Source: Streptomyces tuirus (lineage in GTDB: Bacteria; Actinomycetota; Actinomycetes; Streptomycetales; Streptomycetaceae). Taken from it: 64,000 bases of DNA. Below are positions 36,333 to 45,260 of the stretch, one piece after another (position 1 is the first letter of the stretch; every line of letters begins with the position of its first letter). The translations under genes and the position numbers were made by a program. Below the pieces are notes generated by a model. That model was not told the DNA's origin, ran no database searches, and saw only the letters and a program-made list of their open reading frames with translations. Location: NCBI RefSeq assembly GCF_014701095.1, contig NZ_AP023439.1, positions 5,940,001-6,004,000 of the forward strand. Direction: 5' to 3'.

Positions 36333-37622
36333 TCAGGCCTCCTTCGCGGCCAGCGCCTTCACCAGCACCGGTGTCACCTGCTCGACCTGCCACTGACGCG
36401 CGCCATGACCGGCCAGCGCGGCCGCCACGGACTCGGCGTCGACAACCGCCGGCGGCTCCCAGCAGACCCGCCGCACCGTGTCGGGCGTGATCAGGTTCTC
36501 CTGGGGCATGTTGAGCTGCTCGGCCAGCGCCGACACCCCGGCCCGGGCCGCGGACAGCCGGGCCGCGGCCGCGGGGTCCTTGTCGGCCCAGGCGCGCGGC
36601 GGCGGAGGCCCGGTCACCGGCTGCCCGGGCTGCGGCAGCTGGGCCTCGCTCAGCCCCTTCGCCCGGTCCACCGCCGCCTGCCACTGCTCCAGCTGGCGCT
36701 TGCCCACGCGGTGGCCGAAACCGTTCAGTGCGGCCAGCGCGTGCACATTGGCCGGAAGCGCCAGCGCGGCCTCCACGATGGCTGCGTCCCCCAGCACCTT
36801 GCCCGGCGACACGTCCCGGCGCTGCGCGATCCGGTCCCGGGCCTGCCACAGCTCCCGTACGACGGCCAGCTGCCGCCGCCGGCGCACCTTGTGCATGCCG
36901 GACGTACGGCGCCACGGGTCCTTGCGGGGCTCGGGCGGCGGAGCCGAGGCGATCGCGTCGAACTCCTGGCGGGCCCAGTCCAGCTTGCCCTGCCGGTCCA
37001 GCTCCTTCTCCAGCGCGTCGCGCAGGTCGACGAGCAGCTCGACGTCCAGCGCCGCGTAGCGCAGCCAGGGCTCGGGCAGCGGCCGGGTCGACCAGTCGAC
37101 GGCGGAGTGCCCCTTCTCCAGGACGAAGCCCAGCACGCTCTCGACCATCGCGCCGAGGCCGACCCGGGGGAAGCCGGCGAGCCGCCCGGCCAGCTCCGTG
37201 TCGAACAGCCGCGTCGGCACCATTCCTATCTCGCGCAGGCACGGCAGGTCCTGGGTGGCGGCGTGCAGCACCCACTCGACGCCGGACAGGGCATCGCCGA
37301 GGGCGGACAGGTCGGGGCAGGCCACGGGGTCGATGAGGGCCGTTCCGGCGCCCTCGCGGCGCAGCTGTACGAGGTAGGCGCGCTGCCCGTAGCGGTAGCC
37401 GGACGCGCGCTCGGCGTCGACGGCGACGGGCCCGGACCCGGCCTCGAAGGCGGCGATCACCCGGGCCAGGGCGGTCTCGTCCGCGATGACGGGCGGAATG
37501 CCCTCACGCGGCTCCAGCAGGGGGATCGGCGCCTCCGTAGCAGAAGATCCGCCGTCGTCCGGAGGGGCGCCTCCGGTGGTTCGCAGTGAGCTGTCTGCTG
37601 CGGTGTCGTGGGCGTCGGTCAC
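36333..37622 (-). CDS. rnd: Ribonuclease D family 3'-5' exonuclease
   Basis: 429 aa. DEDD exonuclease motifs: GPVAVDAERASGYRYGQRA (Exo I), VLHAATQDLPCLRE (Exo II), and LRYAALDVELLVDLRDAL (Exo III with Tyr). An HRDC domain follows (residues about 240-320), and a C-terminal HRDC-like part. It trims the 3' ends of tRNA precursors. GTG start with no ribosome site; TACTCT (37629-37634) ends 6 nt before it, so a leaderless mRNA is likely. Confidence 0.93.
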   Translation of the reverse strand: MTDAHDTAADSSLRTTGGAPPDDGGSSATEAPIPLLEPREGIPPVIADETALARVIAAFEAGSGPVAVDAERASGYRYGQRAYLVQLRREGAGTALIDPVACPDLSALGDALSGVEWVLHAATQDLPCLREIGMVPTRLFDTELAGRLAGFPRVGLGAMVESVLGFVLEKGHSAVDWSTRPLPEPWLRYAALDVELLVDLRDALEKELDRQGKLDWARQEFDAIASAPPPEPRKDPWRRTSGMHKVRRRRQLAVVRELWQARDRIAQRRDVSPGKVLGDAAIVEAALALPANVHALAALNGFGHRVGKRQLEQWQAAVDRAKGLSEAQLPQPGQPVTGPPPPRAWADKDPAAAARLSAARAGVSALAEQLNMPQENLITPDTVRRVCWEPPAVVDAESVAAALAGHGARQWQVEQVTPVLVKALAAKEA

Positions 37623-37648
37623 CTGTCAAGAGTATCCATGTATGGACA

Positions 37649-37682
37649 GCGCCCGCCGACGGAACGTTCCGTCGACGGGCGC
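37649..37682. other. Large perfect-core hairpin between whiI and rnd
   Basis: GCGCCCG, then CGACGGAA-CG-TTCCGTCG, then CGGGCGC: two nested stems with one C/A mismatch. It lies just upstream of the rnd promoter and downstream of whiI; it may be a second whiI terminator. Confidence 0.6.
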
Positions 37683-37739
37683 CCGAGGGTCGCAAACCAG
37701 TCATGTCGGGGAAGCGGCGGGTTCACGAACCGTGAGTGA

Positions 37740-37772
37740 CGTGAACGGGGCCGACGGCCGGCCCCGTTCACG
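37740..37772 (-). terminator. Terminator of whiI
   Basis: CGTGAACGGGGCC pairs perfectly with GGCCCCGTTCACG around a 7-nt loop, 36 bp after the whiI stop. Confidence 0.8.
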
Positions 37773-37808
37773 TGAATGAATGATCACGACGGGTCACGGC
37801 GGACCGGG

Positions 37809-38471
37809 TCAGTGGATGATCCCGGTCCGCAGCGCCACCGCGACCATGCCGGCGCGGTCGCCCGTGCCGAGCTTGCGGGCGATGCGGGCGAGGTGGCTCT
37901 TGACGGTCAGGGCGGACAGGCCCATCGAGACGCCGATCGCCTTGTTCGACTGGCCTTCCGCGACCAGCCGCAGCACCTCGACCTCGCGGCCGGACAGTTC
38001 GCGGTAGCCGCCCGGGTGGCTCGGGGCACCCGGGGGGCGGCGGTGCAGTCGCGCGGCGGCGGCGCCGATGGGGGCGGCGCCCGGCCGGGTGGGGAGCCCG
38101 ACGTTGGTGCGCGTGCCGGTGACGACGTAGCCCTTCACTCCGCCGGCGAGTGCGTTGCGCACGGCGCCGATGTCGTCGGCGGCGGAGAGGGCGAGCCCGT
38201 TGGGCCAGCCCGCGGCGCGGGTCTCCGACAGCAGGGTGAGGCCGGAGCCGTCCGGCAGGTGGACGTCGGCGACACAGATGTCGCGGGGGTTGCCGATGCG
38301 GGGACGAGCCTCCGCGATGGACGAGGCCTCGATGACGTCGCGCACACCGAGCGCCCACAGGTGGCGGGTGACGGTGGAGCGGACGCGCGGGTCGGCCACG
38401 ACCACCATGGCGGTCGGCTTGTTCGGGCGGTAGGCGACCAGGCTTGCGGGCTGCTCGAGGAGAACGGACAC
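37809..38471 (-). CDS. whiI: Sporulation regulator WhiI (atypical response regulator)
   Basis: 220 aa from GTG with AGGAGG upstream. N-terminal receiver-like domain (AMVVVADPRVRSTVTRHL; ADVHLPDGSGLTLL; GVKGYVVTGT) whose first acidic pair is reduced to A-D and whose switch Lys region is changed, so it is probably not phosphorylated normally. C-terminal LuxR/NarL HTH (LSGREVEVLRLVAEGQSNKAIG, LTVKSHLARIARKL). Sequence and neighbours (fadAB, rnd, DUF3000, hemE) match WhiI, which with BldM drives late sporulation genes. A sigma-WhiG-type promoter lies upstream. Confidence 0.92.
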   Translation of the reverse strand: MSVLLEQPASLVAYRPNKPTAMVVVADPRVRSTVTRHLWALGVRDVIEASSIAEARPRIGNPRDICVADVHLPDGSGLTLLSETRAAGWPNGLALSAADDIGAVRNALAGGVKGYVVTGTRTNVGLPTRPGAAPIGAAAARLHRRPPGAPSHPGGYRELSGREVEVLRLVAEGQSNKAIGVSMGLSALTVKSHLARIARKLGTGDRAGMVAVALRTGIIH

Positions 38472-38549
38472 CAGGCCTCCTGGGGTGCGGGACGGGGCCG
38501 GCTCGTGGGGGTGAAGCCGGGACGAACCGTGCTTTCAAGGTCACAGTCG

Positions 38550-38577
38550 TCTTCGGCACCGAACCCGTCCGCCTTTA
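38550..38577 (-). promoter_or_regulatory. Sigma-WhiG-type promoter of whiI
   Basis: On the minus strand TAAA, 16 bp, then GCCGAAGA, close to the sigma-WhiG consensus TAAA-N15/16-GCCGATAA. It is about 80 bp before the whiI start. whiI is a known direct target of this flagellar-type sporulation sigma factor. Further upstream lie a GACAC (38619-38623, the WhiA core) and an 8-bp inverted repeat GAATGATC/GATCATTC (38580-38587 and 38630-38637). Confidence 0.8.
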
Positions 38578-38787
38578 GAGAATGATCACGATTCGGTGAT
38601 AACAATCCGTGCAATTCGGACACGCGGTCGATCATTCGAAGGCCGGACGGTTTCGGTCTGCGTCGGTACGCGGTCGAAAGTGGCCGTATCGACAAAGTGA
38701 TTCGGCCAAGAGGGGTACGCAGGTGTGATCGTCGACCGGACATGGTTGACCGCCCCGCACAAGGTCGATCAGTGCGGGGCGGTCGGG

Positions 38788-38820
38788 GGTCGTTCAGAGG
38801 TGGTTCAGAGGTCGTTCAAG
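38788..38820. repeat. Three tandem 11-bp repeats
   Basis: GGTCGTTCAGA, GGTGGTTCAGA and GGTCGTTCAAG follow each other directly, 20 bp beyond the DUF3000 stop. No gene lies in 38578-38840; beyond the whiI control elements and this repeat I see nothing there. Confidence 0.7.
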
Positions 38821-38840
38821 GGGGCGATCAGGGGGGCCGG

Positions 38841-39515
38841 TCAGCGGGACTGCGGTCCTCGCCGCTGGGGGAGGGTCACGACGGACGCGTCCCCGGGGAC
38901 GGCCGGGGGCAGCCCCGCGATCTGGGCCAGCAGATCGCACCAGGCCGCGAGATGCGCGGCCGTGTCCGGAGCTCCGCCCAGGCCCTCGCGCGGCGTCCAC
39001 GACGCACGGATCTCGATCTGCGAGGCGGCCGGACGCGCGGACAGCCCGCCGAAGTAGTGGGAGCTCGCGCGCGTGACCGTGCCGCTCGGCTCCCCGTACG
39101 TCAGCCCGCGCGCCTGGAGCGCACCGGTCAGCCATGACCAGCACACCTCCGGCAGCAGCGGGTCCGCCGCCATCTCCGGCTCCAGCTCGGCGCGCACCAG
39201 CGTCACCAGCCGGAAGGTGCCCCGCCAGGCGTCGTGCCCGGCCGGGTCGTGCAGCAGCACCAGCCGGCCGTCGGCCAGGTCCTGGTCGCCGTCGACGACC
39301 GCGGCCTCCAGCGCGTAGCTGTGAGGAGCGAGCCGCCTCGGTGGGGGCGTCGGCTCGACCTCGATCTGGGGCCGCAGCCGCGCCGCCTTGAGCGCGTCGA
39401 CAGCGGCCCGGAAGGGCGGCGGCGCGGAGTCCGCCTCCCGCCGGTCGTTCTCGGTGTCCTTCGCTTCGTCCATTCCGCCAGCGCCGTCCGACAGTCGTCC
39501 CTGAGCCGCAGCCAT
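38841..39515 (-). CDS. DUF3000 family protein
   Basis: 224 aa. The DUF3000 core begins PPFRAAVDALKAARLRPQIEVE, then PPPRRLAPHSYALEA, and continues with DPAGHDAWRGTFRLVTLVRA and SRPAASQIEIRASWTP. Function unknown; conserved in actinobacteria next to hemE, divergently transcribed as here. ATG 39515 follows TAATCT by 6 nt (leaderless); an internal ATG at residue 15 is possible. Confidence 0.88.
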   Translation of the reverse strand: MAAAQGRLSDGAGGMDEAKDTENDRREADSAPPPFRAAVDALKAARLRPQIEVEPTPPPRRLAPHSYALEAAVVDGDQDLADGRLVLLHDPAGHDAWRGTFRLVTLVRAELEPEMAADPLLPEVCWSWLTGALQARGLTYGEPSGTVTRASSHYFGGLSARPAASQIEIRASWTPREGLGGAPDTAAHLAAWCDLLAQIAGLPPAVPGDASVVTLPQRRGPQSR

Positions 39516-39521
39516 GCGGGA

Positions 39522-39527
39522 AGATTA
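39522..39527 (-). promoter_or_regulatory. -10 box of a probable leaderless promoter (DUF3000 gene)
   Basis: TAATCT on the minus strand, 6 nt before ATG 39515, with no ribosome site. Confidence 0.45.
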
Positions 39528-39616
39528 CGGGGACCGGAGCCCGGGTGCCGGGCTAGACACCCCGCGCCTGCCCAGGGGCTGAATAGTGCCGTCCGACGGC
39601 GTGCGAAACTTGGCCC

Positions 39617-40684
39617 GTGAGTGCCAACGACGCCCCCCGGGTCCAGCAGCCGTCCGCCCCGCACGACTCCGCCTTCCTCAAGGCCTGCCGGCGCGAGCCC
39701 GTGCCGCACACGCCGGTGTGGTTCATGCGGCAGGCCGGGCGCTCACTGCCGGAGTACCGCAAGGTGCGCGAGGGCATCCCGATGCTCGAGTCCTGCATGC
39801 GTCCGGAACTGGTCACCGAGATCACACTCCAGCCGGTGCGCCGGCACGGCGTGGACGCGGCGATCTACTTCAGCGACATCGTCGTCCCCCTCAAGGCCAT
39901 CGGCATCGACCTCGACATCAAGCCCGGCGTCGGCCCGGTCGTCGAGCGCCCGATCCGCACCCGCGAGGACCTCGCGCGGCTGCGCGACCTCACCCCCGAG
40001 GACGTCTCCTACGTCACCGAGGCCATCGGCCTGCTCACCCGTGAGCTCGGCGCCACGCCCCTGATCGGCTTCGCCGGCGCGCCCTTCACTCTCGCCAGCT
40101 ATCTGGTCGAGGGCGGCCCGTCCCGCACGTACGAGAACGCCAAGGCCATGATGTACGGCGACCCCGAGCTGTGGGCCGACCTGCTCGACCGCCTCGCGGA
40201 GATCACCGCCGCGTTCCTGAAGGTGCAGATCGAGGCGGGCGCCTCGGCGGTCCAGCTGTTCGACTCCTGGGCCGGTGCGCTGGCCCCCGCCGACTACCGG
40301 CGCTCGGTGCTGCCCGCGTCGGCGAAGGTCTTCGAGGCCGTGGCCGGTTACGGCGTGCCGCGCATCCACTTCGGTGTCGGCACCGGCGAGCTGCTGGGTC
40401 TCATGGGCGAGGCCGGCGCGGACGTCGTCGGCGTCGACTGGCGCGTCCCGATGGACGAGGCCGCCCGCCGGGTCGGACCGGGCAAGGCGCTCCAGGGCAA
40501 CCTCGACCCGACCGTGCTGTTCGCCTCGACGGAGGCCGTCGAGGCCAAGACCCTCGAGGTCCTGGACTCGGCGAAGGACCTCGAAGGCCACATCTTCAAC
40601 CTCGGCCACGGCGTCATGCCGTCGACGGACCCGGACGCGCTGACGCGGCTCGTGGAGCACGTGCACACGCGGACCGCGCGCTGA
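39617..40684 (+). CDS. hemE: Uroporphyrinogen decarboxylase
   Basis: 355 aa from GTG. It decarboxylates uroporphyrinogen III to coproporphyrinogen III in haem synthesis. Signature blocks: PVWFMRQAGRSLPEYRKVRE (substrate-binding Arg), YFSDIVVPLKAIG, GFAGAPFTLASYLVEGG, QLFDSWAGALAP, and FNLGHGVMPSTDPD near the end. Full length. Divergent from the DUF3000 gene with about 100 bp between. Confidence 0.97.
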   Translation: MSANDAPRVQQPSAPHDSAFLKACRREPVPHTPVWFMRQAGRSLPEYRKVREGIPMLESCMRPELVTEITLQPVRRHGVDAAIYFSDIVVPLKAIGIDLDIKPGVGPVVERPIRTREDLARLRDLTPEDVSYVTEAIGLLTRELGATPLIGFAGAPFTLASYLVEGGPSRTYENAKAMMYGDPELWADLLDRLAEITAAFLKVQIEAGASAVQLFDSWAGALAPADYRRSVLPASAKVFEAVAGYGVPRIHFGVGTGELLGLMGEAGADVVGVDWRVPMDEAARRVGPGKALQGNLDPTVLFASTEAVEAKTLEVLDSAKDLEGHIFNLGHGVMPSTDPDALTRLVEHVHTRTAR

Positions 40685-40799
40685 CGCGAACGCCCGATCG
40701 GCCGGTTCGCTGAACGCGGCCGCACGCTCCTGCGTATGTCTCGGCAACCGCCCGCGGCGCGGGGAAGGCGGGTCGCGGGGCCGACGTGAGGAACAGGCG

Positions 40800-41132
40800 A
40801 TGAACGACCGAGTTACTCCCGCCATGCACGCACTGCCCGACGGCGAGGCGGAGTTGACGCTGGTGGTGCGGCTGCCCTGGGAGGACGTGGCCCGCCTGGG
40901 CCAGGACGCGGGGCGGCTGGCCACGCAGTTGCGGCGGCCCGTGACGCTGGAGGAGGCGGTGAGCCACCGGTTGCGGTCGACCCGGGTGGCCTCGCACGCG
41001 AAGCCGGCGGGGGAGCAGCCGCCGGCGGTGACGGCCGCGCCGGCGTCGGTGTCGTCCTTGCCGTCCAGGCCGCCGGCGGAGCAGGCGCGGCAGGCGATCG
41101 ACCGGATCAACGGTACGGCGGGGACGGCGTAG
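40800..41132 (+). CDS. Hypothetical protein downstream of hemE
   Basis: 110 aa from ATG with GAGGAA upstream. The N-terminal half (ELTLVVRLPWEDVARLGQDAGRL, VTLEEAVSHRL) looks like a short alpha/beta segment; the second half is Ala/Pro-rich and ends RQAIDRINGTAG. No signal peptide or metal motif. I do not recognise a family. Codon use and the ribosome site support a real gene. Confidence 0.65.
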   Translation: MNDRVTPAMHALPDGEAELTLVVRLPWEDVARLGQDAGRLATQLRRPVTLEEAVSHRLRSTRVASHAKPAGEQPPAVTAAPASVSSLPSRPPAEQARQAIDRINGTAGTA

Positions 41133-41174
41133 CCGTTTCGCCGTAGGGCGTGGGTGCGTCGGCGGGTGCGGGCG

Positions 41175-41241
41175 GGTTGCGGTTTTTCGCGCCCACGCGG
41201 CGGAGCCGCATAGTGATACAGCCCCGCGCCCCTTCGGGCGC
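41175..41241 (+). repeat. Intergenic repeat family B, copy 2 (inverted)
   Basis: 67 bp from GGTTGC to GGGCGC, with core CGCGGCGGAGCCGCATA and CCCCGCGCCCCTTCGGGCGC. It matches the reverse complement of 36156-36222. It lies at the converging ends of the hypothetical gene and the flavoprotein, and its last part can fold into a hairpin. Confidence 0.8.
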
Positions 41242-41255
41242 GATCCCGCCCCGCC

Positions 41256-42644
41256 TCACAGCGAACCGTGCACCTTCACCGTCGCCTTGCGGGCCGCCAC
41301 CAGGACCGGGTCCCAGACCGGGGAGAACGGTGGGGCGTAGCCGAGGTCCAGGGCCGTCATCTGTTCCACGGTCATGCCCGCCGTGAGGGCGACCGCCGCG
41401 ATGTCGACGCGTTTGCCCGCGCCCTCCCGGCCGACGATCTGGACGCCGAGGAGGCGGCCCGTGCGGTGCTCGGCGAGCATCTTGACCGTCATGGGGGAGG
41501 CGTTCGGGTAGTAGCCCGCGCGGCTGGTCGACTCGATGGTGACCGCTTCGAAGCGCAGGCCCACCCGGTGGGCGTCCTTCTCCCGCAGGCCCGTGCGGGC
41601 GATCTCCAGGTCGCAGACCTTGCTGACCGCGGTGCCGACCACGCCCGGGAAGGTCGCGTACCCGCCGCCGACGTTGGTGCCGATGACCTGGCCGTGCTTG
41701 TTGGCGTGGGTGCCGAGCGGGATGTGCCGCTCCTGGCCCGAGACCAGGTCGAGGACCTCGACGCAGTCGCCGCCGGCCCAGATGTTCTCGTGGCCGCGCA
41801 CCCGCATCGAGCGGTCCGTGAGGAGACCTCCGTGCGGGCCGAGAGGGAGGCCGGCGGCCTTGGCGAGGGCCGTCTCGGGGCGCACGCCGATGCCGAGCAC
41901 GACGACGTCCGCCGGGAACTCGCGGTCCTCGGTGACCACCGCCCGCACCGCCCCGTCGTCGCCGGTCAGGACCTTGGTGACCTCGGCGTCGTTCACCATC
42001 GTGATGCCCAGGCCCTCCATGGCGTCGTGCACCAGGCGGCCCATGTCGGGGTCGAGGGTCGCCATGGGCTCGCTGCCCCGGTTGACGACCGTCACCTCGT
42101 AGCCGCGCTTGATCAGCGCCTCGGCCATCTCCACGCCGATGTAACCGGCCCCGACGACCACCGCGCGGCGGCCCCGCCTGGCCTCCAGCGTGTCGAGGAG
42201 GGCCTGCCCGTCGTCCAGCGTCTGCACGCCGTGCACGCCGGCCGCGTCGACCCCGGGCATGTCCGGCCGGATCGGCCGGGCGCCGGTCGCGATCACGAGG
42301 TGGTCGTACGACGTCCAGGACTCCTCGCCGGACTCCAGGTCACGCGCGCGGACCCGCTGCCCGTCGGGGTCGAGCTCCGTGACCTCGGTGCGCAGCCGCA
42401 GGTCGATGCCCCGGGCACGGTGCTCCTCGGGCGTGCGGGCGATGAGCCGGTCCCGTTCGGTGACGTCGCCGCCGACCCAGTAGGGGATGCCGCACGCCGA
42501 GTACGACGTGAAGTGACCCCGTTCGAACGCCACGATCTCCAGCTCGCCGGGGCCCTTCAGACGGCGGGCCTGTGACGCCGCGGACATACCCGCGGCGTCA
42601 CCGCCGATGACGACCAGTCGCTCCCGTGTACGGCTCATGTCCAT
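41256..42644 (-). CDS. FAD/NAD(P)H disulfide oxidoreductase, CoA-disulfide reductase-like
   Basis: 462 aa. FAD motif VVIGGDAAGMSAA, the CoADR/NOX-type single redox Cys51 in SYSACGIPYW, a second Rossmann motif VVGAGYIGVEMAEAL for NAD(P)H, the FAD-closing IWAGGDCVEV, and a C-terminal dimerisation domain. Enzymes of this group reduce CoA disulfide, persulfides or oxygen. Starts MDMSRTR; ATG 42644 has TAGCGT 6 nt before it and no ribosome site (leaderless). Confidence 0.88.
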   Translation of the reverse strand: MDMSRTRERLVVIGGDAAGMSAASQARRLKGPGELEIVAFERGHFTSYSACGIPYWVGGDVTERDRLIARTPEEHRARGIDLRLRTEVTELDPDGQRVRARDLESGEESWTSYDHLVIATGARPIRPDMPGVDAAGVHGVQTLDDGQALLDTLEARRGRRAVVVGAGYIGVEMAEALIKRGYEVTVVNRGSEPMATLDPDMGRLVHDAMEGLGITMVNDAEVTKVLTGDDGAVRAVVTEDREFPADVVVLGIGVRPETALAKAAGLPLGPHGGLLTDRSMRVRGHENIWAGGDCVEVLDLVSGQERHIPLGTHANKHGQVIGTNVGGGYATFPGVVGTAVSKVCDLEIARTGLREKDAHRVGLRFEAVTIESTSRAGYYPNASPMTVKMLAEHRTGRLLGVQIVGREGAGKRVDIAAVALTAGMTVEQMTALDLGYAPPFSPVWDPVLVAARKATVKVHGSL

Positions 42645-42671
42645 GCGAACACGCTACGGGAGCACGGCATT

Positions 42672-43652
42672 TCAGTCCCGCTTTCCCGGGGCCGGCGGCT
42701 GTTCGGCCTCCGGGGCGGGGCGGGCCGCCGGCAGCGGGCCGAGCGCGGTCGCCGCGGGCGCGGGCGCGGGGCGGCGCGGCAGCCGGGGGCGTACGACGCG
42801 CAGCCACAGCAGGACGAGCAGCGCGGCCACCGCCGCGAACGGCAGGACCGCGCCGAAGGCGACGGCGAGCCAGCGCAGCATCGTCACGAAGGCGCTCCAG
42901 CCGCCCGCGAGCGCGTCCACGAAGCCCGGGTCGTCGTCCCCGGCCTGCTCCTTCACCGGGGTCTCGGACAGCGACAGGGTGATGGTGGCCAGACTGGTGC
43001 GGTCCTTCAGGGACTTCTGCCGGGCGAGCAGCGACTCCAGGTCGGCCTGGCGGGTGCTCAGCTCGCCCTCCAGGGTCACCACGTCGCTGAGCTTGGTGGC
43101 CCGGTCCATCAGCTCGCGGATCCGGGCCACGCTGGCGCGCTGCGTGGTGATCCGGCTCTCCACGTCCACGACCTGGTCGGTGACGTCCTCGGCCTTCGCG
43201 CTGCGGTCGAGGAGCTTGCCGGCGCCCTCCAGTTCGGCGAGGACCTCGTCGTACTTCTCGACGGGCACACGCAGCACGATCCGGGTGCGCTCGTGGCCCT
43301 CGGTGTCCCGGGTGGTGGTCTCGTCGCCGACGTAGCCGCCCGCGTTCTCCACGCCGGTGCGGGCCTGGTCCAGGGCCTTCGGGACGTCCTTGACCCGCAC
43401 GGTCAGGGAGGCCGTGCGGATGATGTGGCTCGCGGTGAGCTTCGGCGGCGCCGTGGCCCTGGCGCCGCTGCCGGTACCGCCGGGGGCGGCCTCGCCCGAG
43501 ACGCCCTTGTGGTCCGCCCCGCGGTCGGCGGCGGAGTTGCTGCCGCTCGAGGCGTCGTCCCCGGCGCCGCACCCCGTGAGGGCGAGGGCGGCGGCCAGCA
43601 GGAGTGCGGCCAGGGCCGGGGCGGGGCGTCGTACGGATCGTCGTGTGCGCAT
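42672..43652 (-). CDS. DUF4349 lipoprotein
   Basis: 326 aa. Signal peptide with lipobox LTGC, a Gly/Ala/Ser-rich linker, then the DUF4349 domain (IIRTASLTVRVKDV, GGYVGDETTTRD, RVPVEKYDEVLAEL) with a predicted coiled coil about residues 160-215, and one membrane segment near 265-290 followed by a Pro/Ala tail. It is anchored outside the membrane at both ends. Function unknown. Divergent from hemG by about 155 bp. Confidence 0.88.
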   Translation of the reverse strand: MRTRRSVRRPAPALAALLLAAALALTGCGAGDDASSGSNSAADRGADHKGVSGEAAPGGTGSGARATAPPKLTASHIIRTASLTVRVKDVPKALDQARTGVENAGGYVGDETTTRDTEGHERTRIVLRVPVEKYDEVLAELEGAGKLLDRSAKAEDVTDQVVDVESRITTQRASVARIRELMDRATKLSDVVTLEGELSTRQADLESLLARQKSLKDRTSLATITLSLSETPVKEQAGDDDPGFVDALAGGWSAFVTMLRWLAVAFGAVLPFAAVAALLVLLWLRVVRPRLPRRPAPAPAATALGPLPAARPAPEAEQPPAPGKRD

Positions 43653-43809
43653 GCGGCATCCCCCGAGGGTCGATTCTGCTGACGCTTCTTCGACGCCCGG
43701 ACGGCGCCGATCGTTTGGTCCGGGACGGTTCCGATGCGGTCACGGTCGGGACTCGTGGCGGACACCGGGGCGCGGCGGCGCTGTCGGTGGGGTCTGAGAG
43801 GCTGGGGGC

Positions 43810-45255
43810 ATGCGCGAAGTTCAAGGGCAGGTCGTCGTCATCGGGGCGGGCATCGCGGGGCTGGCCGCCGCCCACCGGCTGCTGGAGCGCGGGGCGCGGG
43901 TGACCGTGCTGGAGGCGTCCGACCGGGTCGGCGGCAAGCTGCTGCCCGGGGAGATCGCGGGCGCCCGTGTGGACCTCGGCGCCGAGTCGATGCTCGCCCG
44001 CCGGCCCGAGGCGGTGGCGCTCGCGCGCGAGGTCGGCCTCGCCGACCGCCTCCAGCCCCCCGCGACCGCCACGGCCTCGCTCTGGACCCGCGGCGCCCTG
44101 CGCCCCTTCCCCAAGGGGCATGTGATGGGCGTGCCCGGCACCGCGTCCGCCCTGGCCGGTGTGGTGTCCGAGGAGGGCCTCGCCCGCATCGAGCGGGACG
44201 CCGAGCTGCCCCGCACCGAGGTCGGCGACGACGTGGCGGTGGGGGAGTACGTGGCGCGGCGCCTCGGGCGCGAGGTCGTCGACCGCCTGCTGGAGCCCAT
44301 GCTGGGCGGGGTGTACGCGGGCGACGCGTACCGCATCTCCATGCGTTCGGCCGTCCCCCAGCTCTTCCAGGTGGCCCGGACCCACACCTCCCTGACGGAA
44401 GGCGTCCGCGACCTCCAGGCCAAGGCGGCCGCCGCCCGGCAGACCGGCCCGGTGTTCATGGGCATCCGGGGAGGCATCGGCACCCTGCCCCTCGCGGTGG
44501 CCGACTCGGTCCGGGCACGCGGGGGCGAGATCCTCACCCGCACGCCGGTGACGGAGCTGCGCCGCACACCCGACGGCGGCTGGCAGGTCGGCTCCGGCGA
44601 GCGCGCGTGGCGCGCGGACGCCGTGGTCGTCGCCGCCCCCGCCCCGGTCGCCGCCCGGCTGCTGCGTGCCGAGACCCCCGGGGCCGCCGCCGAGCTCGAC
44701 GCCGTCGAGTACGCCTCCATGGCCCTGGTCACCCTCGCCTACCGCCGCTCCGAGACGGCCCTGCCCGACGGCAGCGGCTTCCTCGTGCCGCCGGTCGACG
44801 GACGCACCATCAAGGCGTCCACGTTCGCCTCGCAGAAATGGGGCTGGATCGCCGACGAGAACCCGGACCTGGCCGTCGTGCGCACCTCCGTCGGACGGTA
44901 CGGCGAGACGGAGATCCTCCAGCGCGACGACAGCGAGCTGGTCGAGGTCTCCCGGCACGACCTGAAGGCGGCGACCGGCCTGGACGCCACGCCCGTCGCG
45001 ACCCGCGTCACCCGCTGGGACGGCGGCCTGCCCCAGTACCCCGTCGGCCACCACGCGCGCGTGGCCCGCATCCGCGAGCACATCGCCCGGCTCCCCGGCC
45101 TCGCCGTCTGCGGCGCCCCGTACGACGGCGTCGGCATCCCGGCCTGCATCGCCAGTGCCTACGCGGCCGTGGACCAGGTCCACGGCGACACGAGCGGTGT
45201 GGAGCAGCTCACCGCCCACCCGGTGCAGAGCCTGCACGGCGGAGCGGGAGAATGA
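43810..45255 (+). CDS. hemG: Protoporphyrinogen/coproporphyrinogen oxidase (HemG/CgoX, HemY type)
   Basis: 481 aa flavoprotein: dinucleotide motif VVVIGAGIAGLAAAHRL, EASDRVGGKLLPGE, and a C-terminal FAD block LAVCGAPYDGVGIPACIASAYAA. In actinobacteria this oxidase acts on coproporphyrinogen III to give coproporphyrin III, followed by iron insertion and HemQ. The following hemQ gene begins at its stop, so the two form an operon. Confidence 0.95.
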   Translation: MREVQGQVVVIGAGIAGLAAAHRLLERGARVTVLEASDRVGGKLLPGEIAGARVDLGAESMLARRPEAVALAREVGLADRLQPPATATASLWTRGALRPFPKGHVMGVPGTASALAGVVSEEGLARIERDAELPRTEVGDDVAVGEYVARRLGREVVDRLLEPMLGGVYAGDAYRISMRSAVPQLFQVARTHTSLTEGVRDLQAKAAAARQTGPVFMGIRGGIGTLPLAVADSVRARGGEILTRTPVTELRRTPDGGWQVGSGERAWRADAVVVAAPAPVAARLLRAETPGAAAELDAVEYASMALVTLAYRRSETALPDGSGFLVPPVDGRTIKASTFASQKWGWIADENPDLAVVRTSVGRYGETEILQRDDSELVEVSRHDLKAATGLDATPVATRVTRWDGGLPQYPVGHHARVARIREHIARLPGLAVCGAPYDGVGIPACIASAYAAVDQVHGDTSGVEQLTAHPVQSLHGGAGE

Positions 45256-45260
45256 GAAGC

